Shown: positions 1-7,689 of the stretch, piece after piece
Layout of the letters: each line of letters starts with the position of its first letter
Position numbering within the stretch: the stretch's first letter is position 1
Assembly: GCF_000473085.1 (NCBI RefSeq)
Contig: NZ_AXBA01000029.1
Span: 26,304 to 90,303 of the forward strand
DNA: 64,000 nucleotides
Source of the DNA: Azorhizobium doebereinerae UFLA1-100
GTDB lineage: Bacteria; Pseudomonadota; Alphaproteobacteria; Rhizobiales; Xanthobacteraceae
Direction: 5' to 3'
Position numbers and translations under genes: made by a program
The notes under the pieces: model-generated
What the model saw: the letters and a program-made list of their open reading frames with translations, nothing else
Databases searched by the model: none
What the model was told of the DNA's origin: nothing

Positions 1-299
1 TGTTCGCTTTGGGCTGGGGCCTCGGCTCCGCGCTGGTGGGCCTTGCCGGCGCCATCATGGCGAGCTTCTTCTACATCTATCCGGATGTGGGCGCCTCGTT
101 CGCGCTGATCGCCTACGTCACCGTGGCGCTGGGAGGCTTCGGCTCGGTGTTCGGCGCCTTCGCCGGCGGCATCGTGGTCGGCCTGGTGGAAGCCATGACC
201 GCCATGGTCCTGCCGCCGTCGCTGAAATCGGTGGGCATCTACGCGGTGTACCTGCTGGTGGTGTTCTTCCGCCCCCGCGGCCTGTTCGGGAGCATCTGA
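1..299 (+). CDS. livH: LivH-type branched-chain amino-acid ABC transporter permease, C-terminal part
   Basis: The gene is cut by the left window edge and only about the last 98 residues are visible. They carry hydrophobic segments and the pattern expected at the LivH C-terminus: GWGLGSALVGLAGA, then YVTVALGGFGSVFGA, then a final membrane segment ending VFFRPRGLFG. This is an inner-membrane permease subunit that pairs with LivM to move substrate delivered by a periplasmic binding protein not seen here. The TGA at 297-299 shares its last base with the livM ATG, so the two are translationally coupled. The substrate cannot be read from the sequence; the pxpABC genes downstream make an amide or oxoproline-like solute as plausible as leucine. 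Confidence 0.9.
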   Translation, partial: FALGWGLGSALVGLAGAIMASFFYIYPDVGASFALIAYVTVALGGFGSVFGAFAGGIVVGLVEAMTAMVLPPSLKSVGIYAVYLLVVFFRPRGLFGSI

Positions 300-1279
300 T
301 GAGCGCCTCCTCCTTCACCGCGCGCCGCACGCGGCAACTGGGCCTCGCCCTCGTCATCTTGGTGGTCGTCGCTTTGCTGCCGTTTGGCGTCAAGGACGTC
401 TACACCCTCAACATCCTCATCCTGATGCTGATGTATGCGGCTCTCTCGCAGAGCTGGAACATCCTCGGGGGCTATTGCGGCCAGCTCTCGCTCGGCCACG
501 CCTTGTACTTCGGCATCGGCGCCTACAGCTCGACGCTGCTCTACACCAAGTTCGGCATTCTGCCCTGGTTCGGCATGGCGCTGGGCGGGGTGATCGCCGC
601 CGGCATCGCCATGGCCATCGGCCATGCCTGCTTCCGCCTCGCCGGCCATTATTACGTCATCGCCACCATCGTCATCGCCGAGATCGGCCTGCTGCTGTTC
701 CACAACTGGGACTGGGCGGGCGCGGCGACCGGCATCGAGTTGCCGTTCGGCCGCGACTCGTGGGTGACCTTCCAGTTCGCCCGCAACAAGCTGCCCTATT
801 TCTACTTCGCGCTGGGCTTCGCCGCCGTGACCTGGCTGGTCACCTGGAAGATCGAGAACTCCAAGTGGGGCTATTGGTGGCGTGCGGTGAAGGACAATCC
901 CGAGGCCGCCGAGAGCCTGGGCGTGATGGTGTTCAATTCCAAGATGATGGCCGCCGCAGTCTCGGCCTTCTTCACCGCGGTGGGCGGCAGCTTCTACGCC
1001 CAGTTCGTCGCCTATATCGACCCTGAGTCGGTGATGACCTTCCAGTTCTCCCTGCTGATGGCCCTCCCGGCGGTGCTGGGCGGCATCGGCACGCTCTGGG
1101 GGCCGGCGCTGGGCGCGCTCATCCTCATCCCCATGACCGAGCTGACCCGCACTTTCATGGGCGGCTCCGGCAAGGGCATCGACCTCATCGTCTACGGCTG
1201 TCTCATCATGGTCATCGCGCTTGCCCGCCCGGATGGTCTCGTGGGCCTGTTCCACCGCCGCAAGAGGAGCGCCGCATGA
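299..1279 (+). CDS. livM: LivM-type branched-chain amino-acid ABC transporter permease
   Basis: This 326-residue polytopic membrane protein has the usual LivM length and motifs: SQSWNILGGYCGQLSLGHA near residues 50-65, then ALPAVLGGIGTLWGPALGA near the C-terminus. It is the second permease subunit of the HAAT-family importer. The start is the ATG overlapping the livH stop by one base, and its stop overlaps the livG start as ATGA, so livH-M-G-F read as one operon. The family assignment is secure; the transported compound is unknown. Confidence 0.94.
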   Translation: MSASSFTARRTRQLGLALVILVVVALLPFGVKDVYTLNILILMLMYAALSQSWNILGGYCGQLSLGHALYFGIGAYSSTLLYTKFGILPWFGMALGGVIAAGIAMAIGHACFRLAGHYYVIATIVIAEIGLLLFHNWDWAGAATGIELPFGRDSWVTFQFARNKLPYFYFALGFAAVTWLVTWKIENSKWGYWWRAVKDNPEAAESLGVMVFNSKMMAAAVSAFFTAVGGSFYAQFVAYIDPESVMTFQFSLLMALPAVLGGIGTLWGPALGALILIPMTELTRTFMGGSGKGIDLIVYGCLIMVIALARPDGLVGLFHRRKRSAA

Positions 1280-2007
1280 GTGCCGCTGCCCTTCTCGAGG
1301 TACGGAACGTCTGGCAGCGCTTCGGCGGCCTCGTGGCCAACAGCGACGTCAGCCTCTCCGTCCAGGCCGGCGAGATCGTCGGCCTCATCGGCCCCAACGG
1401 CGCCGGCAAGTCCACGCTGTTCAACGTCATCGCCGGCCTCAGGCCCCCGACCGAAGGTTCGGTCTGGTTCGACGGCCAGGACGTGACCCGGCTCTCCGCG
1501 CCGGAGCGCTGCGCCCGGGGCATCGGCCGCACCTTCCAGGTGGTGAAGAGCTTCGACAGCATGAGCGTGGCCGACAACGTCATTGTCGGCGCCCTGGTGC
1601 GCACATCCTCCACCAAGGAGGCGCGCCGCAAGGCGGACGAGGTGCTGGAGTTCGCCGGCCTCGCCCACCGGGCCGAGGTCTCGGCCATCGAACTGACCCC
1701 GCCCGAGAAGCGGCGCCTGGAAGTGGCGCGCGCGCTCGCCACCGAGCCCAAGCTGCTGTTGCTGGACGAGGTGATGACCGGCCTCACCCCGTCCGAGGCG
1801 CGGGCGGGCGTGGACCTGGTCCGCGCGGTGCGGGCCAAGGGCGTCGCCGTGCTCATGGTGGAGCATGTGATGGAGATCGTGATGCCGCTGGTGGACCGGG
1901 CCGTGGTGCTCAACCTCGGTGCCGTGCTGGCGCAGGGCAAGCCTGCGGACGTGGTCCGCGACGAGCGCGTCATCGGCGCCTATCTGGGGGAGCGTCACCG
2001 TGCTTGA
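1276..2007 (+). CDS. livG: LivG-type ABC transporter ATP-binding protein
   Basis: This 243-residue cytoplasmic ATPase has a Walker A motif GPNGAGKST at residues 39-47 and a Walker B region LLLLDEV. The signature region is unusual: where LivG normally has LSYGxQRRLE it has LTPPEKRRLEVARAL, and the usual DEP after Walker B is DEV. Related non-leucine HAAT transporters have similar variants, which suggests a specialised subfamily and not a dead enzyme. The start overlaps livM by four bases and the end overlaps livF by eight. Confidence 0.92.
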   Translation: MSAAALLEVRNVWQRFGGLVANSDVSLSVQAGEIVGLIGPNGAGKSTLFNVIAGLRPPTEGSVWFDGQDVTRLSAPERCARGIGRTFQVVKSFDSMSVADNVIVGALVRTSSTKEARRKADEVLEFAGLAHRAEVSAIELTPPEKRRLEVARALATEPKLLLLDEVMTGLTPSEARAGVDLVRAVRAKGVAVLMVEHVMEIVMPLVDRAVVLNLGAVLAQGKPADVVRDERVIGAYLGERHRA

Positions 2008-2704
2008 GGCCACCGACATCACGGTCACCTATGCCGGGCTGATCGCCGTGGCCGGCGTCTCCATCGAGGTGAAGGCGGGCGAGATCGTCTGCGTCGCCGG
2101 CGCCAACGGCGCGGGCAAGTCCTCGCTGCTGAAGGCCATCGCCGGCATGGAGAAGGCCAAGTCCGGCACCGTGCGCTTCAACGGCGAGGATCTGGCCGGC
2201 GTGCCGGCCCACCTCATCACCGCGCGCGGCATCGCTTATGTGCCGGAGAACCGCCGCCTGTTCCCGCGCCTGTCGGTGCGGGACAACCTGCGCCTCGGCA
2301 GCTACATCTACCGTGCCAAGGAGGATCGCGAGGCGCCGCTGGACATGGTGTTCCAGCTCTTCCCGCGCCTCGCCGAGCGTCTCGACCAGCGGGCCAACAC
2401 GCTCTCCGGCGGCGAGCAGCAGATGCTCGCCATCGGCCGCGCGCTGATGACCCGTCCCCGCCTGCTGATGCTGGACGAGCCCTCTCAGGGCATCATGCCG
2501 AAGCTGGTGGACGAGATTTTCCAGGCGGTGACCACCATCCGCGACACCGGCATGACCATCCTCATCGTCGAGCAGCGGCTCACCGAATGCCTGGAGATCT
2601 CCGACCGGGCCTATGTGCTGCAGACCGGCCGTGTGACCATGAGCGGTCCGGCGGAGGAAATCCGCGCCAATCCGGATGTGCGCCGCGCCTATCTCGGCCT
2701 GTGA
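2000..2704 (+). CDS. livF: LivF-type ABC transporter ATP-binding protein
   Basis: I place the start at the GTG at 2000, which overlaps the livG stop and begins VLEATDITVTYAGL, the usual LivF N-terminus. This gives 234 residues, the normal family length. Longer in-frame translations would run back into livG. The protein has Walker A GANGAGKSS, a canonical signature LSGGEQQMLAIGRAL and Walker B LLMLDEPSQG. It should pair with LivG on the cytoplasmic face of the transporter. A hairpin at 2713-2743 follows, then pxpA. Confidence 0.93.
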   Translation: MLEATDITVTYAGLIAVAGVSIEVKAGEIVCVAGANGAGKSSLLKAIAGMEKAKSGTVRFNGEDLAGVPAHLITARGIAYVPENRRLFPRLSVRDNLRLGSYIYRAKEDREAPLDMVFQLFPRLAERLDQRANTLSGGEQQMLAIGRALMTRPRLLMLDEPSQGIMPKLVDEIFQAVTTIRDTGMTILIVEQRLTECLEISDRAYVLQTGRVTMSGPAEEIRANPDVRRAYLGL

Positions 2705-2712
2705 CGACCCAT

Positions 2713-2743
2713 ATGGCCGGCGGCCGGCGTGCGCGCCGGCCAT
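2713..2743 (+). terminator. Hairpin between livF and pxpA
   Basis: A 10-bp perfect stem (ATGGCCGGCG at 2713-2722 with its complement at 2734-2743) encloses an 11-base GC-rich loop nine bases after the livF stop. There is no U-tract, so it is more likely an mRNA-stabilising or attenuating element than a strong intrinsic terminator. Confidence 0.4.
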
Positions 2744-2814
2744 GGTCCCGAGGCGCTTGAAATCCGATCCGCTCCGGCCGATGGCTGGCGTGGGCCATAT
2801 TGAAGAGGCAGATG

Positions 2815-3576
2815 ATGCCGACCGTTGACCTGAATTCCGACCTCGCCGAAGGCTTCGGCGTCTGGCACCTGACGGAAGACGAGGCCCTGATGGGCGTCGT
2901 CACCTCCGCCAATATCGCCTGCGGGCTGCATGCGGGCGATCCCGAGATCATGGCCAGGGCGTTCACCTTCGCCAAGTCCAAGGGCGTGGCCGTGGGCGCG
3001 CATCCGGGCTTCCCGGACCTGTGGGGCTTCGGCCGCCGGCGCATGCCGTTCACCCCCGGCGAGATCGAGCGCCTCATCGCCTATCAGGTGGGCGCGGCGC
3101 AGGCCCTCGCCACCTATGCCGGCCACCGCATCACCTATGTGAAGACGCACGGCGCGCTGGGCAACATCTCCGAGCAGGAGCCGGAGGTGGCCGAGGCGGT
3201 GGTCCGCGCGGTGAAGGCGGTGGACCCCTCGCTCGCCATTCTCGCCGGCCCGCTGGGCGAGCAGGCGCCCGCCGCGCGCGCCGCCGGGCTGCGCCTCGTG
3301 GCCGAGATCTTCGCCGATCGCGGCTATACCGAGCAGGGCCGCCTCATTCCGCGCGGCCAACCCGGCGCCATGATCCATGATCCCGATGCCGCCGCCGACC
3401 GCATCATCGCCATGGTGAAGTCCGGCGCCATCATCACCGCCAGCGGTGCGCGCCTGCCCACCCCCATCGAATCCATCTGCGTGCATGGCGACGGCCCGCA
3501 CGCGGTGGAGACGGCGCGCCACGTACGCACGCGCCTGGAAGCGGCGGGAATCACGGTGGCGCCCTTCGCGCCCTGA
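2815..3576 (+). CDS. pxpA: 5-oxoprolinase subunit PxpA (LamB/YcsF family)
   Basis: The 253-residue product belongs to the LamB/YcsF family, the subunit of the ATP-dependent PxpABC complex that opens 5-oxoproline to glutamate. Family motifs are in order: VDLNSDLAEGFG at the N-terminus, SANIACGLHAGDP, GAHPGFPDLWGFGRR, KTHGALGN, PRGQPGAMIHD and ICVHGDGPHAVE. KTHGALGN replaces the commoner KPHGALYN. AGAGG at 2804-2808 favours the ATG at 2815 (six-base spacing) over the ATG at 2812 or a TTG at 2800. pxpB and pxpC follow, so the complete enzyme is encoded here, directly behind an amino-acid-type transporter. Confidence 0.93.
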   Translation: MPTVDLNSDLAEGFGVWHLTEDEALMGVVTSANIACGLHAGDPEIMARAFTFAKSKGVAVGAHPGFPDLWGFGRRRMPFTPGEIERLIAYQVGAAQALATYAGHRITYVKTHGALGNISEQEPEVAEAVVRAVKAVDPSLAILAGPLGEQAPAARAAGLRLVAEIFADRGYTEQGRLIPRGQPGAMIHDPDAAADRIIAMVKSGAIITASGARLPTPIESICVHGDGPHAVETARHVRTRLEAAGITVAPFAP

Positions 3577-3599
3577 CGGCTTGGCCAGAGTATGCAGAC

Positions 3600-4355
3600 A
3601 TGAGCGGTCCCAATGTCAGCGAGGAGGCGGCCTATGCCGAGCCTCGCTTCCTGAATTCCGGCGAGACCGCCCTGGTGGTGGAGTTCGGCCGCAGCGTCGA
3701 TCCTGCGATCAGCGACCGCGTTCTGGCGCTCGATGCCGCCTTGGTGGCGCGCGCGCTGCCCGGCGTGCGCGAGAGCGTGCCGACCTATCGCTCGCTGATG
3801 ATCCACTACGACCCGCTGGTGATCGATCGCGCGGCGCTGGTGGCCGAGGTGGCGGCCATCGCCCACGCCCCGCGCCCCGCCGCCGGCCCGGTGACGCGCT
3901 GGATCCTGCCGTGCTGCTACGACCCGGAATATGGCGAGGATGTCGGCGAGGTCGCCCGCATGACAGGCCTCTCCGAGGAGAGGGTAGTGTCGCTGCACGC
4001 GGGGGCGGTGTTCCGCGTCTACATGTACGGCTTCGCCCCCGGCTTCTGCTATCTGGGCGGCCTGCCGCCGGAGCTGTCGGTCTCCCGCCGCACGCGGCCG
4101 CGCCCGCCGCATCCGCCCAACACCACGCTGATCGGCGGCGGGCTCGCCATCGTGACCACCTTCTCCATGCCCACCGGCTGGTGGCTGATGGGCCGGACCC
4201 CCGAGCGCATGTTCTCCCCGCAGCGCGACCCCGCCTTCCTGGTGGCGGTGGGCGATGAACTGAAGTTCGAGCCGGTGGATCGCCCCACCTTCCTCGCGCT
4301 GGATGCGCGCGCCGCCTCCGGAGAAATCGTCGCCCGGCGGGAGGTGACGCCGTGA
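3600..4355 (+). CDS. pxpB: 5-oxoprolinase subunit PxpB (KipI / allophanate hydrolase subunit 1 family)
   Basis: This 251-residue protein has the KipI-family layout: an N-terminal segment with the pattern GETALVVEFG, and a C-terminal cyclophilin-like fold with the hallmark GFAPGFCYLGGLP around residues 143-155. PxpB is a cytoplasmic partner of PxpC in oxoproline hydrolysis; in Bacillus the homologue KipI also inhibits a sporulation kinase, a role not expected here. The gene starts 23 bp after pxpA and overlaps pxpC as an ATG/TGA junction. Old annotations call this family allophanate hydrolase subunit 1, but the linked LamB/YcsF gene favours oxoprolinase. Confidence 0.92.
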   Translation: MSGPNVSEEAAYAEPRFLNSGETALVVEFGRSVDPAISDRVLALDAALVARALPGVRESVPTYRSLMIHYDPLVIDRAALVAEVAAIAHAPRPAAGPVTRWILPCCYDPEYGEDVGEVARMTGLSEERVVSLHAGAVFRVYMYGFAPGFCYLGGLPPELSVSRRTRPRPPHPPNTTLIGGGLAIVTTFSMPTGWWLMGRTPERMFSPQRDPAFLVAVGDELKFEPVDRPTFLALDARAASGEIVARREVTP

Positions 4356-5413
4356 GCGGATCGGAACGAACGGCGCCGGACCAGGGCGCGACGGGCGCGC
4401 TGCGCATTCTGTCTGCCGGGCCTGGCGTGACCATCCAGGATGCCGGCCGCCACGGCCTGCTGCGCTTCGGCGTCACCGGCGCTGGACCCATGGACCCGCT
4501 GGCCTTCGCCCTCGCCAATCGTGTGGCGCAGGTCCCCGACGGATCGGCGGCGCTGGAGATTTCCATGGGCGGCGTCGAATTGGAGGCGGCGGATGCGCCC
4601 GTCACCGTCGCGCTCGCCGGCGGCGATTTCCGCGTCACGCTGGACGGCCAGGCCATGCCGGCCGCCGCCCGGCTCACGCTGGAGCCGGGCGCGCGCCTCG
4701 CGGTGAAGGCGGGCGCCTCGGGCGCCTGGTGCTATTTGGCGCCGGCGGCCCGCATCGACATCGCGCCGACGCTCGGTTCGCTCTCCACCCATGCCCGCTC
4801 TGGCATCGGCGGCCTCAATGGCCGGGCGCTGGCGGCGGGGGACGTGCTGCCGCTCGCCGACCCACGCGTGCTGCCGGGCGGTGCCATGGAGCTGAGCGCC
4901 CCCGCCCTCGTGCGCCCGGGCGAGGTGATCCGCGTGCTGCTCGGCCCGCAGGACGATTATTTCTCGCCCGCCGAGATCGCCGCCTTCCTTGCCGGCCCCT
5001 GGACGGTTTCGGTGCGCTCGGATCGCATGGCCTATTTCCTCGACGGCACGCCGATGACCCATGCGGGCGGTTTCAATATCGTCTCCGACGGCATCGCGCA
5101 CGGCGCGATCCAGGTGCCCGGCGAAGGCTATCCGGTGGTGCTGATGGGCGATCGACAGCCCACCGGCGGCTATCCGAAGATCGCCAATGTCATCGGCGCC
5201 GATCTCGGCCGCATCGCCCAGCTCCGTCCCGGCTCCGTCTTCCGCTTCGCTGCGGTGAGCCTGGAGGAGGCAGTGGAGGCCCGCCGGGCGGAGGCCGCTG
5301 CGGTCGCGGACGGCTGGTCGCTGGCACCGCTGGTGCGGACCAACCTGTCGTCCGAATTCCTGCTGGGCTGCCGGCTGGTGGACGGCTGGGTGGACGCTTT
5401 CGCCGAGTGGTGA
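4352..5413 (+). CDS. pxpC: 5-oxoprolinase subunit PxpC (KipA / biotin-dependent carboxylase-like family)
   Basis: The 353-residue product matches the KipA/allophanate hydrolase subunit 2 family: GRHGLLRFGVTGAGPMDPLAFALAN near residues 31-55, ALEISMGGVELE, and a late VLMGDRQPTGGYPKIANV motif around 263-280. With PxpB it forms the heteromer that acts with PxpA on 5-oxoproline. It is the last gene of the apparent liv-pxp transcription unit. A 245-bp intergenic region with an inverted repeat separates it from the convergent carboxylesterase gene. Confidence 0.92.
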   Translation: MSGSERTAPDQGATGALRILSAGPGVTIQDAGRHGLLRFGVTGAGPMDPLAFALANRVAQVPDGSAALEISMGGVELEAADAPVTVALAGGDFRVTLDGQAMPAAARLTLEPGARLAVKAGASGAWCYLAPAARIDIAPTLGSLSTHARSGIGGLNGRALAAGDVLPLADPRVLPGGAMELSAPALVRPGEVIRVLLGPQDDYFSPAEIAAFLAGPWTVSVRSDRMAYFLDGTPMTHAGGFNIVSDGIAHGAIQVPGEGYPVVLMGDRQPTGGYPKIANVIGADLGRIAQLRPGSVFRFAAVSLEEAVEARRAEAAAVADGWSLAPLVRTNLSSEFLLGCRLVDGWVDAFAEW

Positions 5414-5475
5414 GCGGCGGCCGCGCGGGCCGTCGTATCCGGCAGTGTCAGACCAAAGAATTGGAGACGGATTTG

Positions 5476-5501
5476 CCGATCAGGTGTTGCAACCTGATCG
5501 G
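5476..5501. repeat. 10-bp inverted repeat downstream of pxpC
   Basis: CCGATCAGGT (5476-5485) and its exact complement (5492-5501) are separated by six bases in the gap between the convergent pxpC and carboxylesterase genes. No U-run follows on either strand. It could be a weak transcript end or a protein-binding site; the sequence does not decide. Confidence 0.5.
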
Positions 5502-5658
5502 ATCCGGCTGCACTGCCGGTGGATGAGGCTAACGGATTGAAACGTCACGGCTTCTCACGGCTGCATCGTATCTCCAGAAGGTAGCCGCGCCGCGTCGGGA
5601 CCGACAGCGCGGGCTCGAGAACATCTGCACCGAGGTCACGGGGCGTTGCGTGCCCGGC

Positions 5659-7224
5659 TCATTGCACCTTCTCCCAAAGGTCGATGCGCGCCTTCAGCGG
5701 GTCCGGCTCCACGCGGATGCCGGCATCGGTGAAATTGAGGATGATGTCGTGCCCGGCCTCATGCATCGGCCAATGCGTCAGGCCGGGGCCGTTGGGGCCG
5801 CCCGTCTTGGCGAAGGCGACCCAGGCGGCGCTCATCTTCCGCCCCATCTCCACATCGGCCGGCGCGAGCTTGCCGGGCGGCACGTTCAGCTGCGGCATGT
5901 CGAAGGCGTAGGCCACGTCTCGCCCGTGGGTCGCGCCCTTCACCTGGGCGCGTTCGCTCACGGCCACATAAGAGAAGCGATAGAGGAAGGAGGGCTGGCC
6001 GGCGCGCCTGACGGCATCCGCCAGATGGCGGGTCGGCTCCACCATGGTGCGGTCGGCGAAAGCCTGCTGGATCAGTTCGTCCAGGCTTTCCGTGCCGGTG
6101 GGGTCGTAGAGGCGCCGGGCCTCGGCCGCGAACGGCCCGAAATAGGCGAACAGTTCCGCCTTGGTCTTGGCCTGCCCGACGCCGATGTCCCGATTGGTCG
6201 CGCCGGTGATGACCGGCACCTTGTTCCAGCGACCCGTCCGCAGCGCCGTCTCCGGCGCTTCGGCCAGCACAAGGCCGTCGCGTAGCGGGCCGGGAAAGCC
6301 GGGCATGGTCTCGCCGCGCACCAGGGCATTGAGCTCGTCCCGGGTCGAGGACAGCAGTCGCGCGGCTGGCAGTGCCCGCAGGGCGGCGAGCCCATCTGCG
6401 CCGCTCGCGGCAACCCCCAGGCCCTTGGCGTAGAGGAGTGCGTCGGCCTTAGCCGCCTCGGGCTCGGAAAGGGAGGTGATGTTCGCGCGCGGCGACGGCA
6501 TGGCGGGGGATTGCAGGATGGCGCGCACGAACAGCCCATGCGACGGGGGCGAGACGAGATGCGTCAGCACGGAGCCGCCGCCCGCGCTCTCGCCGAACAG
6601 TGTCACGTTGCGCGGATCGCCGCCGAAGGCGGCGATGTTGCGCCGGACCCAGTTCAGCGCCGCCTGCTGGTCGAGAAAGCCGTAATTGCCCTTCGGCTCG
6701 TTCTCCGCCTCCTGCCAGAGCGCGGGATAGGCGAAGAAGCCGAGGCGCCCCAGCCGGTAGTTCAGTGTCACCACCACCACGCCTTGCCGCGCCAAGGCAT
6801 CGCCCGGCGTCGCGGAGGCCATGCCCGCCACCAGCGCGCCGCCATAGATCCAGACCATAACCGGCCGGGGGGCCGCATCCGCCGCGAGCGGCCGCCACAC
6901 ATTGATCGTCAGGCAGTCCTCGGACTGGGGAATCGGGGTGGACTGCGGGCAGGCGGGGCCGAATTCGGCCGCCGGCCGCTCTCCCGCCCAGGGCGTCACC
7001 GGCTGGGGCGCGCGCCAGCGCAGGGGGCCGACAGGAGGCGTGGCGTATGGGATGCCTTTGAAGGCGACCACGTCGCCTTCCACCGTCCCGCGCACGGCGC
7101 CGGTATCGGTGATGGCGAGCGTCAGGTCCGTGGCGCGTGCGGGCGGGGCGGCGAAGGATGGGGAGAAGGAGAGGGCGAGCATGCCAAGCAGAGGCAGCAG
7201 CGCCGTGGACATCCGTGGCCGCAT
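5659..7224 (-). CDS. Exported type-B carboxylesterase (alpha/beta hydrolase)
   Basis: I choose the start at 7224, which gives a 521-residue protein with an N-terminal signal peptide (MRPRMSTALLPLLGMLALSF, likely cleaved near residue 30) and a GGGAG ribosome-binding site seven bases upstream; a longer frame to 7368 adds no signal-like sequence. The fold is carboxylesterase type B: SEDCLTINVWRP, the oxyanion loop IYGGAL, the nucleophile elbow FGESAGGGS (Ser213) and a late HGRDVAYAF containing the likely catalytic His. Where the catalytic acid is normally in a DEG motif this protein has NRDIG. Substrate unknown; it probably hydrolyses esters in the periplasm. Confidence 0.88.
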   Translation of the reverse strand: MRPRMSTALLPLLGMLALSFSPSFAAPPARATDLTLAITDTGAVRGTVEGDVVAFKGIPYATPPVGPLRWRAPQPVTPWAGERPAAEFGPACPQSTPIPQSEDCLTINVWRPLAADAAPRPVMVWIYGGALVAGMASATPGDALARQGVVVVTLNYRLGRLGFFAYPALWQEAENEPKGNYGFLDQQAALNWVRRNIAAFGGDPRNVTLFGESAGGGSVLTHLVSPPSHGLFVRAILQSPAMPSPRANITSLSEPEAAKADALLYAKGLGVAASGADGLAALRALPAARLLSSTRDELNALVRGETMPGFPGPLRDGLVLAEAPETALRTGRWNKVPVITGATNRDIGVGQAKTKAELFAYFGPFAAEARRLYDPTGTESLDELIQQAFADRTMVEPTRHLADAVRRAGQPSFLYRFSYVAVSERAQVKGATHGRDVAYAFDMPQLNVPPGKLAPADVEMGRKMSAAWVAFAKTGGPNGPGLTHWPMHEAGHDIILNFTDAGIRVEPDPLKARIDLWEKVQ

Positions 7225-7374
7225 CGCGAGGCTCCCAGTTCGCCCGGGCGACCGCGGCGCGTCGGCAGATGCCGACGACGGCGCGCGGGTCACCCGCGAA
7301 GACGGGCCGGCCACAGGGTTACCTCTACAGATAACCCAGGTCGACCGGCTGATGGAACTGGAATTCAAGATAAA

Positions 7375-7451
7375 TGGCGCGCCCGAAAGGATTCGAACCT
7401 CTGACCCCCAGATTCGTAGTCTGGTGCTCTATCCAGCTGAGCTACGGGCGC
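7375..7451 (-). tRNA. tRNA-Arg (ACG)
   Basis: Reading the minus strand gives a 77-base cloverleaf: acceptor GCGCCCG pairing with CGGGCGC, a D-arm containing AGCTCAGCTGGATAGAGC, an anticodon stem CCAGA/TCTGG around loop CTACGAA, a T-arm with GGTTCGAATCC and an encoded 3' CCA at 7375-7377. The anticodon is ACG, whose A34 is normally deaminated to inosine to read CGU/CGC/CGA arginine codons. Confidence 0.97.
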
Positions 7452-7689
7452 GTTTCCCTTTTGCGATCAACAGCTCGGCTGCGATCCGGAGGCTGGTCCT
7501 CCAGGGCCCGCTGGGGTGTCCCGCCAGCGAGGGTTCGTCAGTTACTGCCTTTTCCCGGGGCTGGCAAGGCCCTTCGGCGTCAAAGCGCCGTTCGGCATCG
7601 CCAGCCTGTGGACAGCGCAGGGCTCGGGTAGGCGCTCGCGCGAGGGAATGCCGGGGCGCTGATCCGGAGGCACGGAAAGGCCTGCGCGA

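Noticed and set aside
3600..5413. pxpB-pxpC as urea/allophanate hydrolase subunits.
   Set aside because: The linked LamB/YcsF gene (pxpA) and absence of urea carboxylase or amidase domains favour 5-oxoprolinase.
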